Shown here in pieces: positions 1 through 7,392 of a DNA stretch of 24,229 bases. Below the pieces are notes generated by a model. It made no database searches. It worked only from the letters and a program-made list of their open reading frames with translations, and was not told the origin of the DNA. Each line of letters opens with the position of its first letter. Within the stretch, counting starts at the first letter, position 1. The position numbers and the translations under genes were made by a program. This DNA is from Bacillota bacterium. Its GTDB lineage: Bacteria > Bacillota > Clostridia > Saccharofermentanales > DTU023. Location of the stretch: NCBI GenBank assembly GCA_023426575.1, contig JAFAAL010000038.1, positions 1 through 24,229 on the forward strand, written 5' to 3'.

Positions 1-522
1 CTGATCTGTGACGAGCCGACGACAGCGCTGGACGTTACAATCCAGGCTCAGATCCTCGAGCTGATCAACCAGCTCAAGAAAGAGCGTGAACTCTCCATCA
101 TCTTCATCACGCACGACCTCGGCGTCGTGGCCAATATGGCAGACCGTATTGCCGTCATGTATGCAGGAAAGATCGTCGAAATCGGGGAAGTGGATGAAGT
201 CTTCTATGAGCCGGCCCACCCCTATACATGGGCCCTGCTCTCCTCGATGCCAGACCTAGAGACCAAGGAGAAGTTGACGGCCATCCCGGGCACACCGCCC
301 AATATGCTGATGCCGCCCGTGGGCGATGCCTTTGCCGATCGAAATCGCTATGCGATGAAAATCGACTTTGAAAAGCAGCCCCCGATGTTCAAGATTACGG
401 ATACGCACTATGCGGCGACTTGGCTCCTGGCCCCCGGGGCTCCTGATGTCGAGCCACCCCCCATTGTCACCGAGAGAATCGAGCGTATGAAAGCGAGGGA
501 GGCCGCCAATGAACTCAGATAA
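1..522 (+). CDS. oppD: Oligopeptide ABC transporter ATP-binding protein OppD (3' part)
   Basis: The gene enters from the left edge; frame 1 is open from base 1, so only the last ~173 residues are present. It is one of the two ATPases that power oligopeptide uptake at the cytoplasmic face of the membrane. Seen: Walker B and D-loop (LICDEPTTALD, residues 1-11 of the fragment), the H-loop (FITHDLG, about 36-42), and the C-terminal oligopeptide extension (HPYTWALLSSMPDL, IPGTPP). In many DppD/OppD proteins this extension carries four cysteines that bind a 4Fe-4S cluster. Here the equivalent stretch reads GDAFADRNRYAMKID then HYAATWL, with no cysteine, which is the form I know from Lactococcus-type OppD. 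The stop overlaps oppF by 14 bp, so the two are translationally coupled. The permease and binding-protein genes would lie to the left, outside the window. Confidence 0.93.
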   Translation: MICDEPTTALDVTIQAQILELINQLKKERELSIIFITHDLGVVANMADRIAVMYAGKIVEIGEVDEVFYEPAHPYTWALLSSMPDLETKEKLTAIPGTPPNMLMPPVGDAFADRNRYAMKIDFEKQPPMFKITDTHYAATWLLAPGAPDVEPPPIVTERIERMKAREAANELR

Positions 523-1678
523 GATGCATATGAATCAGGATAAAGACGTCATTTTGAGCGTTCAGAATCTTCGCCAGTACTTCCCCGTCGGTCGTGGTCG
601 CGCGATCAAGGCGGTCGATGATGTCAGTTTTGATGTCTACCGCGGCGAGGTCTTTGGCCTCGTTGGTGAGTCGGGCTGTGGGAAGACGACGACGGGTCGC
701 TCCATCATCGGTCTCTACGAGACGAGCGGCGGGCGTATCTACTACAATGGCAAGCTCATTGCCGATGGTCACAAGGGCAAGCGCCTCGTCATGAAGCAGG
801 AAAAACTTCAGACAGAGGAAAATATAGAGCGCCTCAAATCTGTGCGCGATCAGCTGATCCGGGAAAATCCCGAGCAGAAGGCAGAACTTCAAGCCACGTA
901 CGACGCTCAAATTGCGCGAGAGCAGGAAGAACTTGAGAGATTTCTCGATGAATATCCAAAGCTCTACGGCAGTGGTCAGACGCTGGAGAATACCCCCGAG
1001 CTCATGGGCAAGATGCAGATGATCTTCCAGGATCCCATCGCCTCGATCAATCCCCGTATGACGGTGCGTGAAATCATCGCCGAAGGGCTGATCGTGCAAG
1101 GAGTGAAGGACAAGGACTATATCGACAAGCGCGTCTATGAGGTGCTCGAGCAAGTCGGCCTCGTCAAGGAGCATAGAGATCGCTATCCCCACGAGTTCTC
1201 GGGTGGTCAGAGACAGCGTATCGGTATTGCGCGGGCCATCATCATGGAGCCCGACCTGATCATTGCCGACGAGCCGATCTCAGCCCTCGACGTCTCCATT
1301 CAGGCACAGGTCATCAATCTGATGAATGAGCTCCGGGACAAGCTGGGCCTGACGATTATCTTCATTGCCCACAACCTCTCAGTCGTTAAGTACTTCTCGG
1401 ATCGAATCGCTGTCATGTACTTTGGCAAGATTGTGGAACTGGCGGATGCAGAGGAACTCTTCCGCCATCCGCTGCACCCGTATACGAAGTCTCTGCTTTC
1501 AGCCATCCCCTATCCCGATCCCCACTATGAGCGCAGGAGAAAGAGAATTACCTACTCCCCGCTCCTCGAGCACGACTACAACTTCGACAAGCCCCAAATG
1601 ATAGAGATTTCACCAGGTCACTTCATCTACTGTAATGAGGCCGAGCGTGAGAAATATCTCTTGGAATTAGAGAAATAA
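509..1678 (+). CDS. oppF: Oligopeptide ABC transporter ATP-binding protein OppF with inserted helical segment
   Basis: Second ATPase of the oligopeptide importer, expected to form a heterodimer with OppD. Motifs in order: Walker A GESGCGKTT (53-61), Q-loop FQDP (Q174), signature SGGQRQR (231-237), Walker B DLIIADE (249-255), H-loop H288, and the oligopeptide C-terminal extension HPYTKSLLSAIP (323-334). All catalytic motifs are intact. At 389 residues it is some 70 longer than the usual ~320. The extra length lies between Walker A and the Q-loop, about residues 88-158, which is highly charged (E, K, Q, R), free of proline over long stretches, and looks like an antiparallel coiled coil. The start ATG at 509 lies inside oppD after GCGAGGGAGG; later in-frame ATGs at 524 and 530 are possible. 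A terminator follows immediately, so oppF is the last gene of its operon. Confidence 0.95.
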   Translation: MNSDKMHMNQDKDVILSVQNLRQYFPVGRGRAIKAVDDVSFDVYRGEVFGLVGESGCGKTTTGRSIIGLYETSGGRIYYNGKLIADGHKGKRLVMKQEKLQTEENIERLKSVRDQLIRENPEQKAELQATYDAQIAREQEELERFLDEYPKLYGSGQTLENTPELMGKMQMIFQDPIASINPRMTVREIIAEGLIVQGVKDKDYIDKRVYEVLEQVGLVKEHRDRYPHEFSGGQRQRIGIARAIIMEPDLIIADEPISALDVSIQAQVINLMNELRDKLGLTIIFIAHNLSVVKYFSDRIAVMYFGKIVELADAEELFRHPLHPYTKSLLSAIPYPDPHYERRRKRITYSPLLEHDYNFDKPQMIEISPGHFIYCNEAEREKYLLELEK

Positions 1679-1686
1679 GAAAGAGT

Positions 1687-1717
1687 ACTGGCTGCAAGAG
1701 ATTGCAGCCAGTCTTTT
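1687..1717 (+). terminator. Rho-independent terminator of the opp operon
   Basis: A perfect 11-bp stem (ACTGGCTGCAA / TTGCAGCCAGT) with a GAGA tetraloop is followed by TCTTTT. It begins 8 bp after the oppF stop codon. Confidence 0.9.
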
Positions 1718-1721
1718 AGCT

Positions 1722-2120
1722 ATGAGTTATAAATATCGTCAATTCCTGATCACTTTCCTGATCGGCGCTCTCCCGGCTCTCCTCCTGATGCTGAGCCGTG
1801 GCATCTTCTCGGCGCCGGAGCTTCAAACTGTCTATCTCATTGTCGCCGATGGGACTTTTTTATCCGCCGTCTTGCTGATCTCTCTCGGCCTCCTGAGCTG
1901 GATGGCCAATCTGGGTCAGTTCACCTCCTTGAAATATGTCGGCCACTTGATTCGCGCGACCTTTGCCTGGCGTGTCGAAAATCGGAAGTTGATGAGCTAC
2001 GGCGAATTTAAGGAGAGCACTGAGGCGGGAGAGCGAGATCGCGAATACCGCTCTATGCTCTATGCGGGTCTGCTCTACCTCTTGATCGCCATCGCCTCGA
2101 CGATTCTCTTCAATCAGTAG
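1722..2120 (+). CDS. Small membrane protein, DUF3899-like
   Basis: A 132-residue protein with three hydrophobic segments: about 8-25 (FLITFLIGALPALLLML), 38-63 (a Gly/Leu-rich helix ending LLSWMANLGQ) and 112-130 at the C-terminus. A charged soluble loop (about 83-110, rich in E, R, K) separates the last two. The size, topology and a Phe/Gly-rich turn after the second helix resemble the uncharacterised DUF3899 family of Bacillota; that assignment is from memory of the family pattern and is tentative. The ATG begins only 4 bp after the T-tract of the opp terminator and has no Shine-Dalgarno sequence. It may be translated from read-through, or start at the next in-frame ATG (1788), although that would remove the first membrane helix. 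Function unknown. Confidence 0.6.
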   Translation: MSYKYRQFLITFLIGALPALLLMLSRGIFSAPELQTVYLIVADGTFLSAVLLISLGLLSWMANLGQFTSLKYVGHLIRATFAWRVENRKLMSYGEFKESTEAGERDREYRSMLYAGLLYLLIAIASTILFNQ

Positions 2121-2125
2121 AATAA

Positions 2126-2205
2126 TCGTTCACTAAAACGGCCTATCGTTCACATAAACTGTCGAAGTGAACGAATGAGTGAGCGATGGCAAAAAGAGTG
2201 AACGC
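2126..2205. repeat. Cluster of GTTCAC/GTGAAC elements between convergent genes
   Basis: TCGTTCACT occurs at 2126-2134 and TCGTTCAC at 2146-2153. The inverted form AGTGAACGA is at 2166-2174, AGTGAGCGA (one mismatch) at 2178-2186 and AGTGAACGC at 2197-2205. The first and third copies form a perfect 9-bp inverted repeat, and the second and third can form an 8-bp hairpin with a 13-nt loop. There is no T-tract after the hairpin on either strand, so it is not an ordinary terminator although it lies between two converging genes. Its role is unknown; a protein-binding array or an imperfect repeat element are both possible. Confidence 0.6.
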
Positions 2206-2214
2206 AAATTCTTA

Positions 2215-3678
2215 TTATTTCTTCTTAAATTTCTGAGAGAGACTTCCTAGCTTAGTGAGGAGACCTGGCTCCTCAATCTCGAGCTCGCAGTATTCAGGAT
2301 GTTGCTCAATTCCAGCATGGGCCTCTGCGGTAAGTTGGGCGCCATTTTTTTGGCGGATGCGAATGCCGCGCTGGTAGAGGCGGCGCTCCGTGTCGAGATC
2401 GAGCAGAGTGTAAATGACTGCAAAGAGGGGACAGAAGAGCCACATGCCGACGACGCCGAGCAATGAGCCACCGAGGCTGACGGCGACGAGAGTCCACATG
2501 GCTGGGAGTCCGAGCCGGTCACCCACCAATTTCGGGTAGATGACGTTGCCTTGGATCTGCTGGGCAGCTAAGAGATAGATAAAGAAGATGCCCGCCTTGA
2601 TAGGGGAGTCGATGAGGACGACGAGTGTGCTGAGGAAGGTTCCGATGATGGGACCGATGAGAGGCACGAGGTCTGTGACGCCCATGATGACGGGAACGAT
2701 CATCATCCGAGGCATTCCAATCAAGAGGACCCCCAGATAGGCCCATGCAGCAATCATGATGGCGTCGATGAACTGCCCGCCGATAAAGGCCGAAAAATTG
2801 CGATGTGCGAGATGCCCGACATAGAGGATCTGATCGGCCCGCTTCTCGGGTAGGTAGGAGTAGACCAGGCGCTTGCCCTGGCGGACGAGTCGCTCCTTTG
2901 AACTGAGGACGTAGAGCATGAAGAAGAAGGCAAAGATGGCATTTGTCGTGCCGCTGGCGATGGCGTTGCCTGTGGAGATCGCCTGCTTGATCAGGCTGCT
3001 CGAGCCGTCTTTGAGATATTGTGTCAGATTGTCGATCAGCTGTGTCCAACTGAGGCCCGAGAGCCATTGATCGACTTGTTCGGCATAGCCGCGCGTCAAT
3101 TCATGAGCCTCTAATTGCTCGCTCAATTCATGCAAAAAGAGCTTGACCTTAGATTCGAGCGTCACGACAGCTTGGACGATTTGCGGAAGGATGATGCTGA
3201 GCGTCAAGCCGATAGAGATAAAGAGTAAGATGATGACGGCCAGCATGGAGAGTCCGCGACGGAAGCGCTTGAGAGGGTCAGGCAGGTGACTGAGAAGGCG
3301 GCGCTCAATAAAGTTCATGGGAATTTTGAGCAGGAAGGCGAGAGCCCCACCGATGAGAAAGGGTCGCAAAATCGTCAAGAGATAGAGGAATCCCTGATAG
3401 ACATAGTGACTGCGGTAGAGGAGAAAGAGGGGTAGAGAGAGGGCGAGTGAGATGAAAAAAAGCTGTCTGAAGCCCCAATTTCGCTCCCGTCCCTTGCGGT
3501 CGCAAATGCTGATGAGCGCCTTCTTCTGGCGCTCGGATTCACCCGCCTGAGTTCTCGTCGCTTCAGCAGCTGGCCTCTGCTTCACGGGAAGCTCGGCGGC
3601 ATCTGCTTGGGCAGCTCTCGAGCCTGACGGATCTTCTTCTGCCCTATGATTCATTGCAGCGAATTTTTGCTCACTCAT
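2215..3678 (-). CDS. AI-2E family transporter (PerM-like permease)
   Basis: A 487-residue integral membrane protein of the AI-2E/YdiK/PerM family (PF01594). A charged N-terminal tail of about 70 residues precedes the hydrophobic core. Membrane segments appear near 73-88, 93-118 and 143-165, followed by a soluble helical region (about 170-245) and a C-terminal block of four to five helices containing the family-typical stretch GVTDLVPLIGPIIGTF. The C-terminal tail is cytoplasmic and basic. Members export small molecules or take part in cation/proton antiport; the substrate here cannot be deduced. The frame stays open further upstream, but that part reads through the neighbouring CHR gene in antisense and is Ser/Arg-rich low complexity, so I placed the start at ATG 3678. 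No strong Shine-Dalgarno site precedes it; the second ATG (3654) is an alternative. It is probably the last gene of the operon starting with the sortase. Confidence 0.9.
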   Translation of the reverse strand: MSEQKFAAMNHRAEEDPSGSRAAQADAAELPVKQRPAAEATRTQAGESERQKKALISICDRKGRERNWGFRQLFFISLALSLPLFLLYRSHYVYQGFLYLLTILRPFLIGGALAFLLKIPMNFIERRLLSHLPDPLKRFRRGLSMLAVIILLFISIGLTLSIILPQIVQAVVTLESKVKLFLHELSEQLEAHELTRGYAEQVDQWLSGLSWTQLIDNLTQYLKDGSSSLIKQAISTGNAIASGTTNAIFAFFFMLYVLSSKERLVRQGKRLVYSYLPEKRADQILYVGHLAHRNFSAFIGGQFIDAIMIAAWAYLGVLLIGMPRMMIVPVIMGVTDLVPLIGPIIGTFLSTLVVLIDSPIKAGIFFIYLLAAQQIQGNVIYPKLVGDRLGLPAMWTLVAVSLGGSLLGVVGMWLFCPLFAVIYTLLDLDTERRLYQRGIRIRQKNGAQLTAEAHAGIEQHPEYCELEIEEPGLLTKLGSLSQKFKKK

Positions 3679-3709
3679 AGGCTCAATGTACACCCATGCC
3701 AGACTCGAA

Positions 3710-4285
3710 TCAAGCGAGGAGGCGCAGGAGATAGAAGAGCCCGCCGAGGGCGCCCGAGAAGAAGATGACGAGGACGGGATCCTTCTTATAACGGCGGAGG
3801 AGGAAAAATGAGAGGAGAAAGGCGAGGAGATTGAGGACCTTGAGATCCTTGAGCTGGGCCTCGAAAAGATTGCTCTGAGCAAAGAGAGCTGTGCCGATGA
3901 TGCCGATGCCGGCGACGGCGATGAGGGCGACAACCATCGGTCGCAGTCCTGAGAGAATATGGCGGATGAAATCGAGCTCGCGGTACTTGGCATAGAGATA
4001 GGCGAGGAGCGAGAGGATCAGGCAGGAGGGTAGGATACAGGCGAGGGTTGCGAGCACAGCGCCCAGAGGCCCAGCGATCACGGTACCGACAAAAGAGGCG
4101 CTATTGATGGCGATCGGTCCAGGGGTCATTTGGGAGATGGTGATCAGGTCGGTAAATTCCTCCAGACTCAGCCAAGCGTGAAGATGGACACATTCTGCCT
4201 CGATGAGAGGGAGAGTCGCATAGCCACCGCCAATGGCAAAGAGCCCAATTTTGAAAAAGGACAGAAAAAGTTCCCAGTAAATCAT
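3710..4285 (-). CDS. Chromate transporter-family protein (CHR half-size, second subunit)
   Basis: A 191-residue CHR-family membrane protein (PF02417). The family repeat is clear: FAIGGGYATLPLIEAE near the N-terminus and SQMTPGPIAINSASF about 40 residues later, then four more hydrophobic segments. Half-size CHR proteins are encoded as adjacent pairs and work together as one transporter; the full-length ones are internal fusions of the two halves. Chromate efflux is shown for some members only, so the physiological substrate may be another oxyanion. The start at ATG 4285 is chosen because it overlaps the stop of the upstream CHR gene in an ATGA and has GAGAGG 8 nt upstream; an in-frame TTG at 4306 has no such support. 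Confidence 0.92.
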   Translation of the reverse strand: MIYWELFLSFFKIGLFAIGGGYATLPLIEAECVHLHAWLSLEEFTDLITISQMTPGPIAINSASFVGTVIAGPLGAVLATLACILPSCLILSLLAYLYAKYRELDFIRHILSGLRPMVVALIAVAGIGIIGTALFAQSNLFEAQLKDLKVLNLLAFLLSFFLLRRYKKDPVLVIFFSGALGGLFYLLRLLA

Positions 4286-4881
4286 CTGCGTCGCCTCTCT
4301 TTCCAAGCACCGAGTGCAGCGCCGAGCAGGGCGGCGAGGGGGATGAGGAGGGGGATGGGCAGCTTAAAGAAAAAGGCTGCCACAAAGGCGAGGAGCATGA
4401 GAGAGAAACTCTCATACTGCTTCTTTTGAAAAAATTGCCAACTGAGCTTAAAGACGACATCGGCGATGACGGCTGCCACACCGGCCTGCATGGCCTCGAG
4501 GATGGAGGCGATCAGGGGAGAGGAGATCAGGAGGCGGTAGAAAAAAGAAATGCCCATGAGGAGAAAGAGCGGGGGCATGACAGTGCCGGCGACAGCCACG
4601 GCCGCTCCCCGCCAGCCGAGCATCTCGAAGCCAAGCATGATGGCCGTATTGACGGCCACGGGCCCTGGCGCCGTCTGGGCAATGGCCAGGAGGGCGAGCA
4701 TCTCGTCCTCATCTAGCCACTGAAAATCTTCAACAAATTTTTTCTTAAGGAGGGGGACGATGACATAGCCGCCCCCAAATGTAAAGGCAGAGAGCATGAA
4801 ACAGGAGCGAAAGAGCAGCCCATAGCTGCGGGGAACTCTCTCGGAGAGGTCGGGCAGATCGCCAGCCTGTCTCTCATTCAT
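4282..4881 (-). CDS. Chromate transporter-family protein (CHR half-size, first subunit)
   Basis: A 199-residue partner of the following CHR gene. Signature parts are FTFGGGYVIVPLLKKKF (about 34-50) and AQTAPGPVAVNTAIM (about 68-82), the typical GGGY and PGP motifs, followed by hydrophobic segments and a short basic C-terminus (WKERRRR). The ATG at 4881 lies 3 bp after the metG stop, with AGGGG upstream inside the end of metG, so it is probably co-translated with metG. The two CHR genes overlap by 4 bp. The pairing of two unequal halves suggests an antiparallel heterodimer, as known for this family. Confidence 0.93.
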   Translation of the reverse strand: MNERQAGDLPDLSERVPRSYGLLFRSCFMLSAFTFGGGYVIVPLLKKKFVEDFQWLDEDEMLALLAIAQTAPGPVAVNTAIMLGFEMLGWRGAAVAVAGTVMPPLFLLMGISFFYRLLISSPLIASILEAMQAGVAAVIADVVFKLSWQFFQKKQYESFSLMLLAFVAAFFFKLPIPLLIPLAALLGAALGAWKERRRR

Positions 4882-4884
4882 CTG

Positions 4885-6453
4885 CTATACCCCTGCCGGG
4901 AACTTGTCGGAGATCTCGGCAAGTTTCAGCCGTGGGAAGAGGGTCGGGGCCGCCTCGAGAATCTCGACCTCCCTGAGTTCCGTCGCCCACTGTCCCGCAC
5001 GATCGAGGGGGCGATCCTGGAGCGTCAGGAGCTTCAAGATCTCGCCACTTGTCTCTGGCATGATAGGAGCGAGGAGCTGGGCAGCAGTTGCGAGACCTGA
5101 GAGCAGTGTAAAGAGCACGCGATCGAGCCTCTTCTCAGCGCCCTCCGTCTTGGCAAGCACCCAGGGTTCTGTCTCGTCTATGTACTTATTGAGCCGTCGT
5201 AATAGCTCCCAGATCTCGATCAGTGCCTCTTGAATGCGATAGTTCTCCAGTGCGCGATAGGCCTCATCGCAGCTCTCTCTCATCTGTGAGGCGATCTCCT
5301 CCTCGAGAGAGCTGAGTGCGCTTCCCTCGGCGACTCGTCCGCCCCGATACTGTTGGAGCATAGAGATTGTCCGCTTGAAGAGATTGCCGAAGATATTGGC
5401 CAGATCGGTATTGTAGCGCTCAAGTAAGCTGGCGACGGTCGCATGGCCATCGCGGTCATAGGGAATTTCACGCAGGACGAGATAGCGAACAGCATCGGAG
5501 CCGAAGGCGTCGACGAGCTCATCTGTATAGATGACATTGCCCCGAGACTTACTCATCTTGCCCTCTCCAAAGAGCAGCCAGGGATGGGCATAGACCTGCC
5601 TCGGCAGGGGGAGATCCATCGCCTTGAGGAAGGCGGGCCAGTAGATGGTATGGAATCTGGCAATATCCTTGCCGATGATGTGGAGGTCGGCAGGCCAGTA
5701 GCGATCGACGAGCTCCGCCTCCTCGCCGGGACAGTATCCCAGCCCCGTGAGATAGTTAAAGAGCGCATCGAGCCAGACATAGACGACATGGTCGGGATCA
5801 AAAGTGGCGACACCCCAATCGAAGGCACGCCGTGAGACCGCCAGGTCATTCAGCCCAGGGTCTAAAAAGTTCTTGATCATCTCATTGCGGTTGAGTTGCG
5901 GGACGAGAAAGTCCGGCTGCTCCTTAAAGAGCTGGCGCAAAAAGTCCGTATAATGGGAGAGACGGAAGAAATAGGACTCCTCTTTCTCCCGCTCGAGAGC
6001 CCGGCCACAGTCGGGACAGAGCCCCTCCTCAGTGACTTGACTATCCGTGAAAAAAGCCTCACAAGGCACACAGTACCAGCCCTCATAGAGGGACTTATAG
6101 ATATCGCCCTGCTCATACATCTCTTTGAAGATCGCCGAGACGGCCCGCTCGTGCTCCTCAGCCGTGGTGCGCTGGAAATGGTCATAGCTGATCTGGACGA
6201 GTTCAAGCGTGTGGAGAATTCCCGCCGTCACCTGATCGCAAAAGGCCTGAGGACTCAGTCCTGCGGCCTCTGCCCGCTGCTTGATCTTCAATCCGTGTTC
6301 ATCAGTTCCCGTCTGAAATCGGACATCATAGCCCTCGGCTCTCTTGAAACGGGCGATGACATCGGCGAGGATCAACTCGTAGATGTTCCCGATATGGGGC
6401 TGGCCAGAAGTATAGAGAATGGCCGTTGTCAGATAAAACTGATCGCGTTTCAT
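4885..6453 (-). CDS. metG: Methionyl-tRNA synthetase, short form
   Basis: Charges tRNA-Met with methionine in the cytoplasm; essential unless a second copy exists. Class I signature at the N-terminus: PHIGNIYE (H20-N23), the HIGN variant of HIGH that I associate with a clostridial MetRS subgroup. The connective domain has a four-cysteine zinc knuckle (CVPC and CPDCG, about 127-148), and KMSKS is intact at about 298-302, followed by the anticodon-binding helical domain. At 522 residues it lacks the C-terminal EMAP-type tRNA-binding domain that brings many MetRS proteins to about 650 residues. GAGGAGG stands 4 nt before ATG 6453. The 62 bp upstream show no T-box elements and no terminator, so it is probably expressed from the sortase promoter. 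It is followed directly by the CHR pair. Confidence 0.95.
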   Translation of the reverse strand: MKRDQFYLTTAILYTSGQPHIGNIYELILADVIARFKRAEGYDVRFQTGTDEHGLKIKQRAEAAGLSPQAFCDQVTAGILHTLELVQISYDHFQRTTAEEHERAVSAIFKEMYEQGDIYKSLYEGWYCVPCEAFFTDSQVTEEGLCPDCGRALEREKEESYFFRLSHYTDFLRQLFKEQPDFLVPQLNRNEMIKNFLDPGLNDLAVSRRAFDWGVATFDPDHVVYVWLDALFNYLTGLGYCPGEEAELVDRYWPADLHIIGKDIARFHTIYWPAFLKAMDLPLPRQVYAHPWLLFGEGKMSKSRGNVIYTDELVDAFGSDAVRYLVLREIPYDRDGHATVASLLERYNTDLANIFGNLFKRTISMLQQYRGGRVAEGSALSSLEEEIASQMRESCDEAYRALENYRIQEALIEIWELLRRLNKYIDETEPWVLAKTEGAEKRLDRVLFTLLSGLATAAQLLAPIMPETSGEILKLLTLQDRPLDRAGQWATELREVEILEAAPTLFPRLKLAEISDKFPAGV

Positions 6454-6515
6454 GATTCCTCCTCTTTCATCTGAGAGATGGGCATCTCGAGCCTGAATAT
6501 TCTCCCGATTTAGGA

Positions 6516-7289
6516 CTAGTCACCCTGCTTGAACTCGGCATCACTATAGTCCGTCACCTCTTCTAGGGTGGCGATGACGAACCAGCGGGAGGTCGACTTG
6601 CCGAAGTGGCAGGTCATGATGGAGAGCAAGGGCTTGCCGCCATATTTTTCCACCTGTCCGTCCTCGAGCATGTGGACAGCTTCATTTTCAACTTGCAGGG
6701 CATCGACGACCCGATAGGTGTAAATCTTTTCCTTGTCGCTGATCTTGACGATCGATCCGATTTCCGCATCCATGAGGTCGTGGAGGAGGACCCCCTTGCC
6801 ACGGGCCCGGTGGCCCGAGACCGTGTAATTGCCCTCTCCCATCTTCTGATGGGGCTTCAAGGTCGCCACCCCCGCTAAGAGATTCTCATTGCTTGCCGAG
6901 TTGAAGATAGCGAGCTCGATATCGAGGGAAGGGAAGTTGAGAATACCGACGATATTGTCACGATTGTAGTTGTTGAGCCAGGGCCAGATATTGATAATGC
7001 CGATCTCCTCGATGTCATCATAGGAGACAAAGTTCTCATGCTCCTGATTGCGCTTCATTTCTGAAGCCGTCAGAGCATTGAGATTGAGTTGACTATAGCG
7101 TCGGATCAGGGCCGAATTGACAAAGGGGAGGGCAAACATGATCAGCGCGATAATGATGATGAAGATGGCAAGTACCTGAAGGCCCGCAAGCTTGCGCTTA
7201 GGGGCTCTTGTCGCCTCTTTATCAGTGCTCTCCATGCGATTTGTCTTCTCCTTATGTTCTTCTATGGGCATGTCTTTGTCCTGAGGCAT
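6516..7289 (-). CDS. Sortase (class A-like cysteine transpeptidase)
   Basis: A 257-residue membrane-anchored sortase that would cleave a sorting signal in exported proteins and attach them to the cell wall. Seen: a charged cytoplasmic N-terminus (1-33), one transmembrane helix (about 35-57), then the sortase beta-barrel. The catalytic residues are all present: His160 in TVSGHRARG, Cys227 in LLSIMTCHFG, and Arg235 in STSRWFVIA. The single N-terminal anchor and lack of a C-terminal helix fit class A or a close relative rather than the pilus-type class C. GGAGGAAGG precedes ATG 7289. No LPxTG-type substrate gene lies in the window, so it is probably a housekeeping sortase acting on proteins encoded elsewhere. 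It is the first gene of the minus-strand operon leading into metG. Confidence 0.93.
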   Translation of the reverse strand: MPQDKDMPIEEHKEKTNRMESTDKEATRAPKRKLAGLQVLAIFIIIIALIMFALPFVNSALIRRYSQLNLNALTASEMKRNQEHENFVSYDDIEEIGIINIWPWLNNYNRDNIVGILNFPSLDIELAIFNSASNENLLAGVATLKPHQKMGEGNYTVSGHRARGKGVLLHDLMDAEIGSIVKISDKEKIYTYRVVDALQVENEAVHMLEDGQVEKYGGKPLLSIMTCHFGKSTSRWFVIATLEEVTDYSDAEFKQGD

Positions 7290-7321
7290 AGACCTTCCTC
7301 CAGCTGTTCATAATAGAACTC

Positions 7322-7330
7322 ATTTTACCA
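7322..7330 (-). promoter_or_regulatory. Promoter of the sortase-metG operon (extended -10)
   Basis: Read on the minus strand the sequence is TGGTAAAAT, an extended -10 (TGnTAAAAT). The -35 region is poor (TTGTGA at spacing 19, or TGTGAC at 17). It lies 33 bp upstream of the sortase ATG. Confidence 0.55.
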
Positions 7331-7353
7331 TAGCCCTCTCAAATGTCACAAAA

Positions 7354-7362
7354 TGATAAAAT
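7354..7362 (+). promoter_or_regulatory. Promoter of corA (extended -10), divergent from the sortase promoter
   Basis: TGATAAAAT matches the extended -10 form TGnTAAAAT. Transcription would start near 7369, which excludes the in-frame ATG at 7366 as translation start and supports ATG 7393. It is back-to-back with the sortase promoter, so their upstream regions overlap. Confidence 0.5.
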
Positions 7363-7392
7363 GGGATGGAAAAAAGGCGGGAGATGATGTCT

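Noticed and set aside
1..522. Loss of the 4Fe-4S cysteines in OppD as a novelty
   Set aside because: The Cys-free GDAFA...HYAATWL form is a known subtype of oligopeptide OppD in Bacillota.
3679..3993. Upstream extension of the AI-2E permease reading frame by 105 residues
   Set aside because: The extension is antisense to nothing but lies over the 3' part of the CHR gene on the same strand in another frame, is Ser/Arg-rich low complexity, and is not part of the family; ATG 3678 gives the normal protein.
4885..6453. HIGN instead of HIGH in MetRS as a damaged active site
   Set aside because: I know this variant from a subgroup of clostridial MetRS, and KMSKS and the zinc cysteines are intact, so the enzyme should be functional.
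6454..6515. T-box riboswitch before metG
   Set aside because: The gap is only 62 bp with no T-box sequence, specifier stem or terminator; just a 6-bp palindrome (GAGATG / CATCTC).
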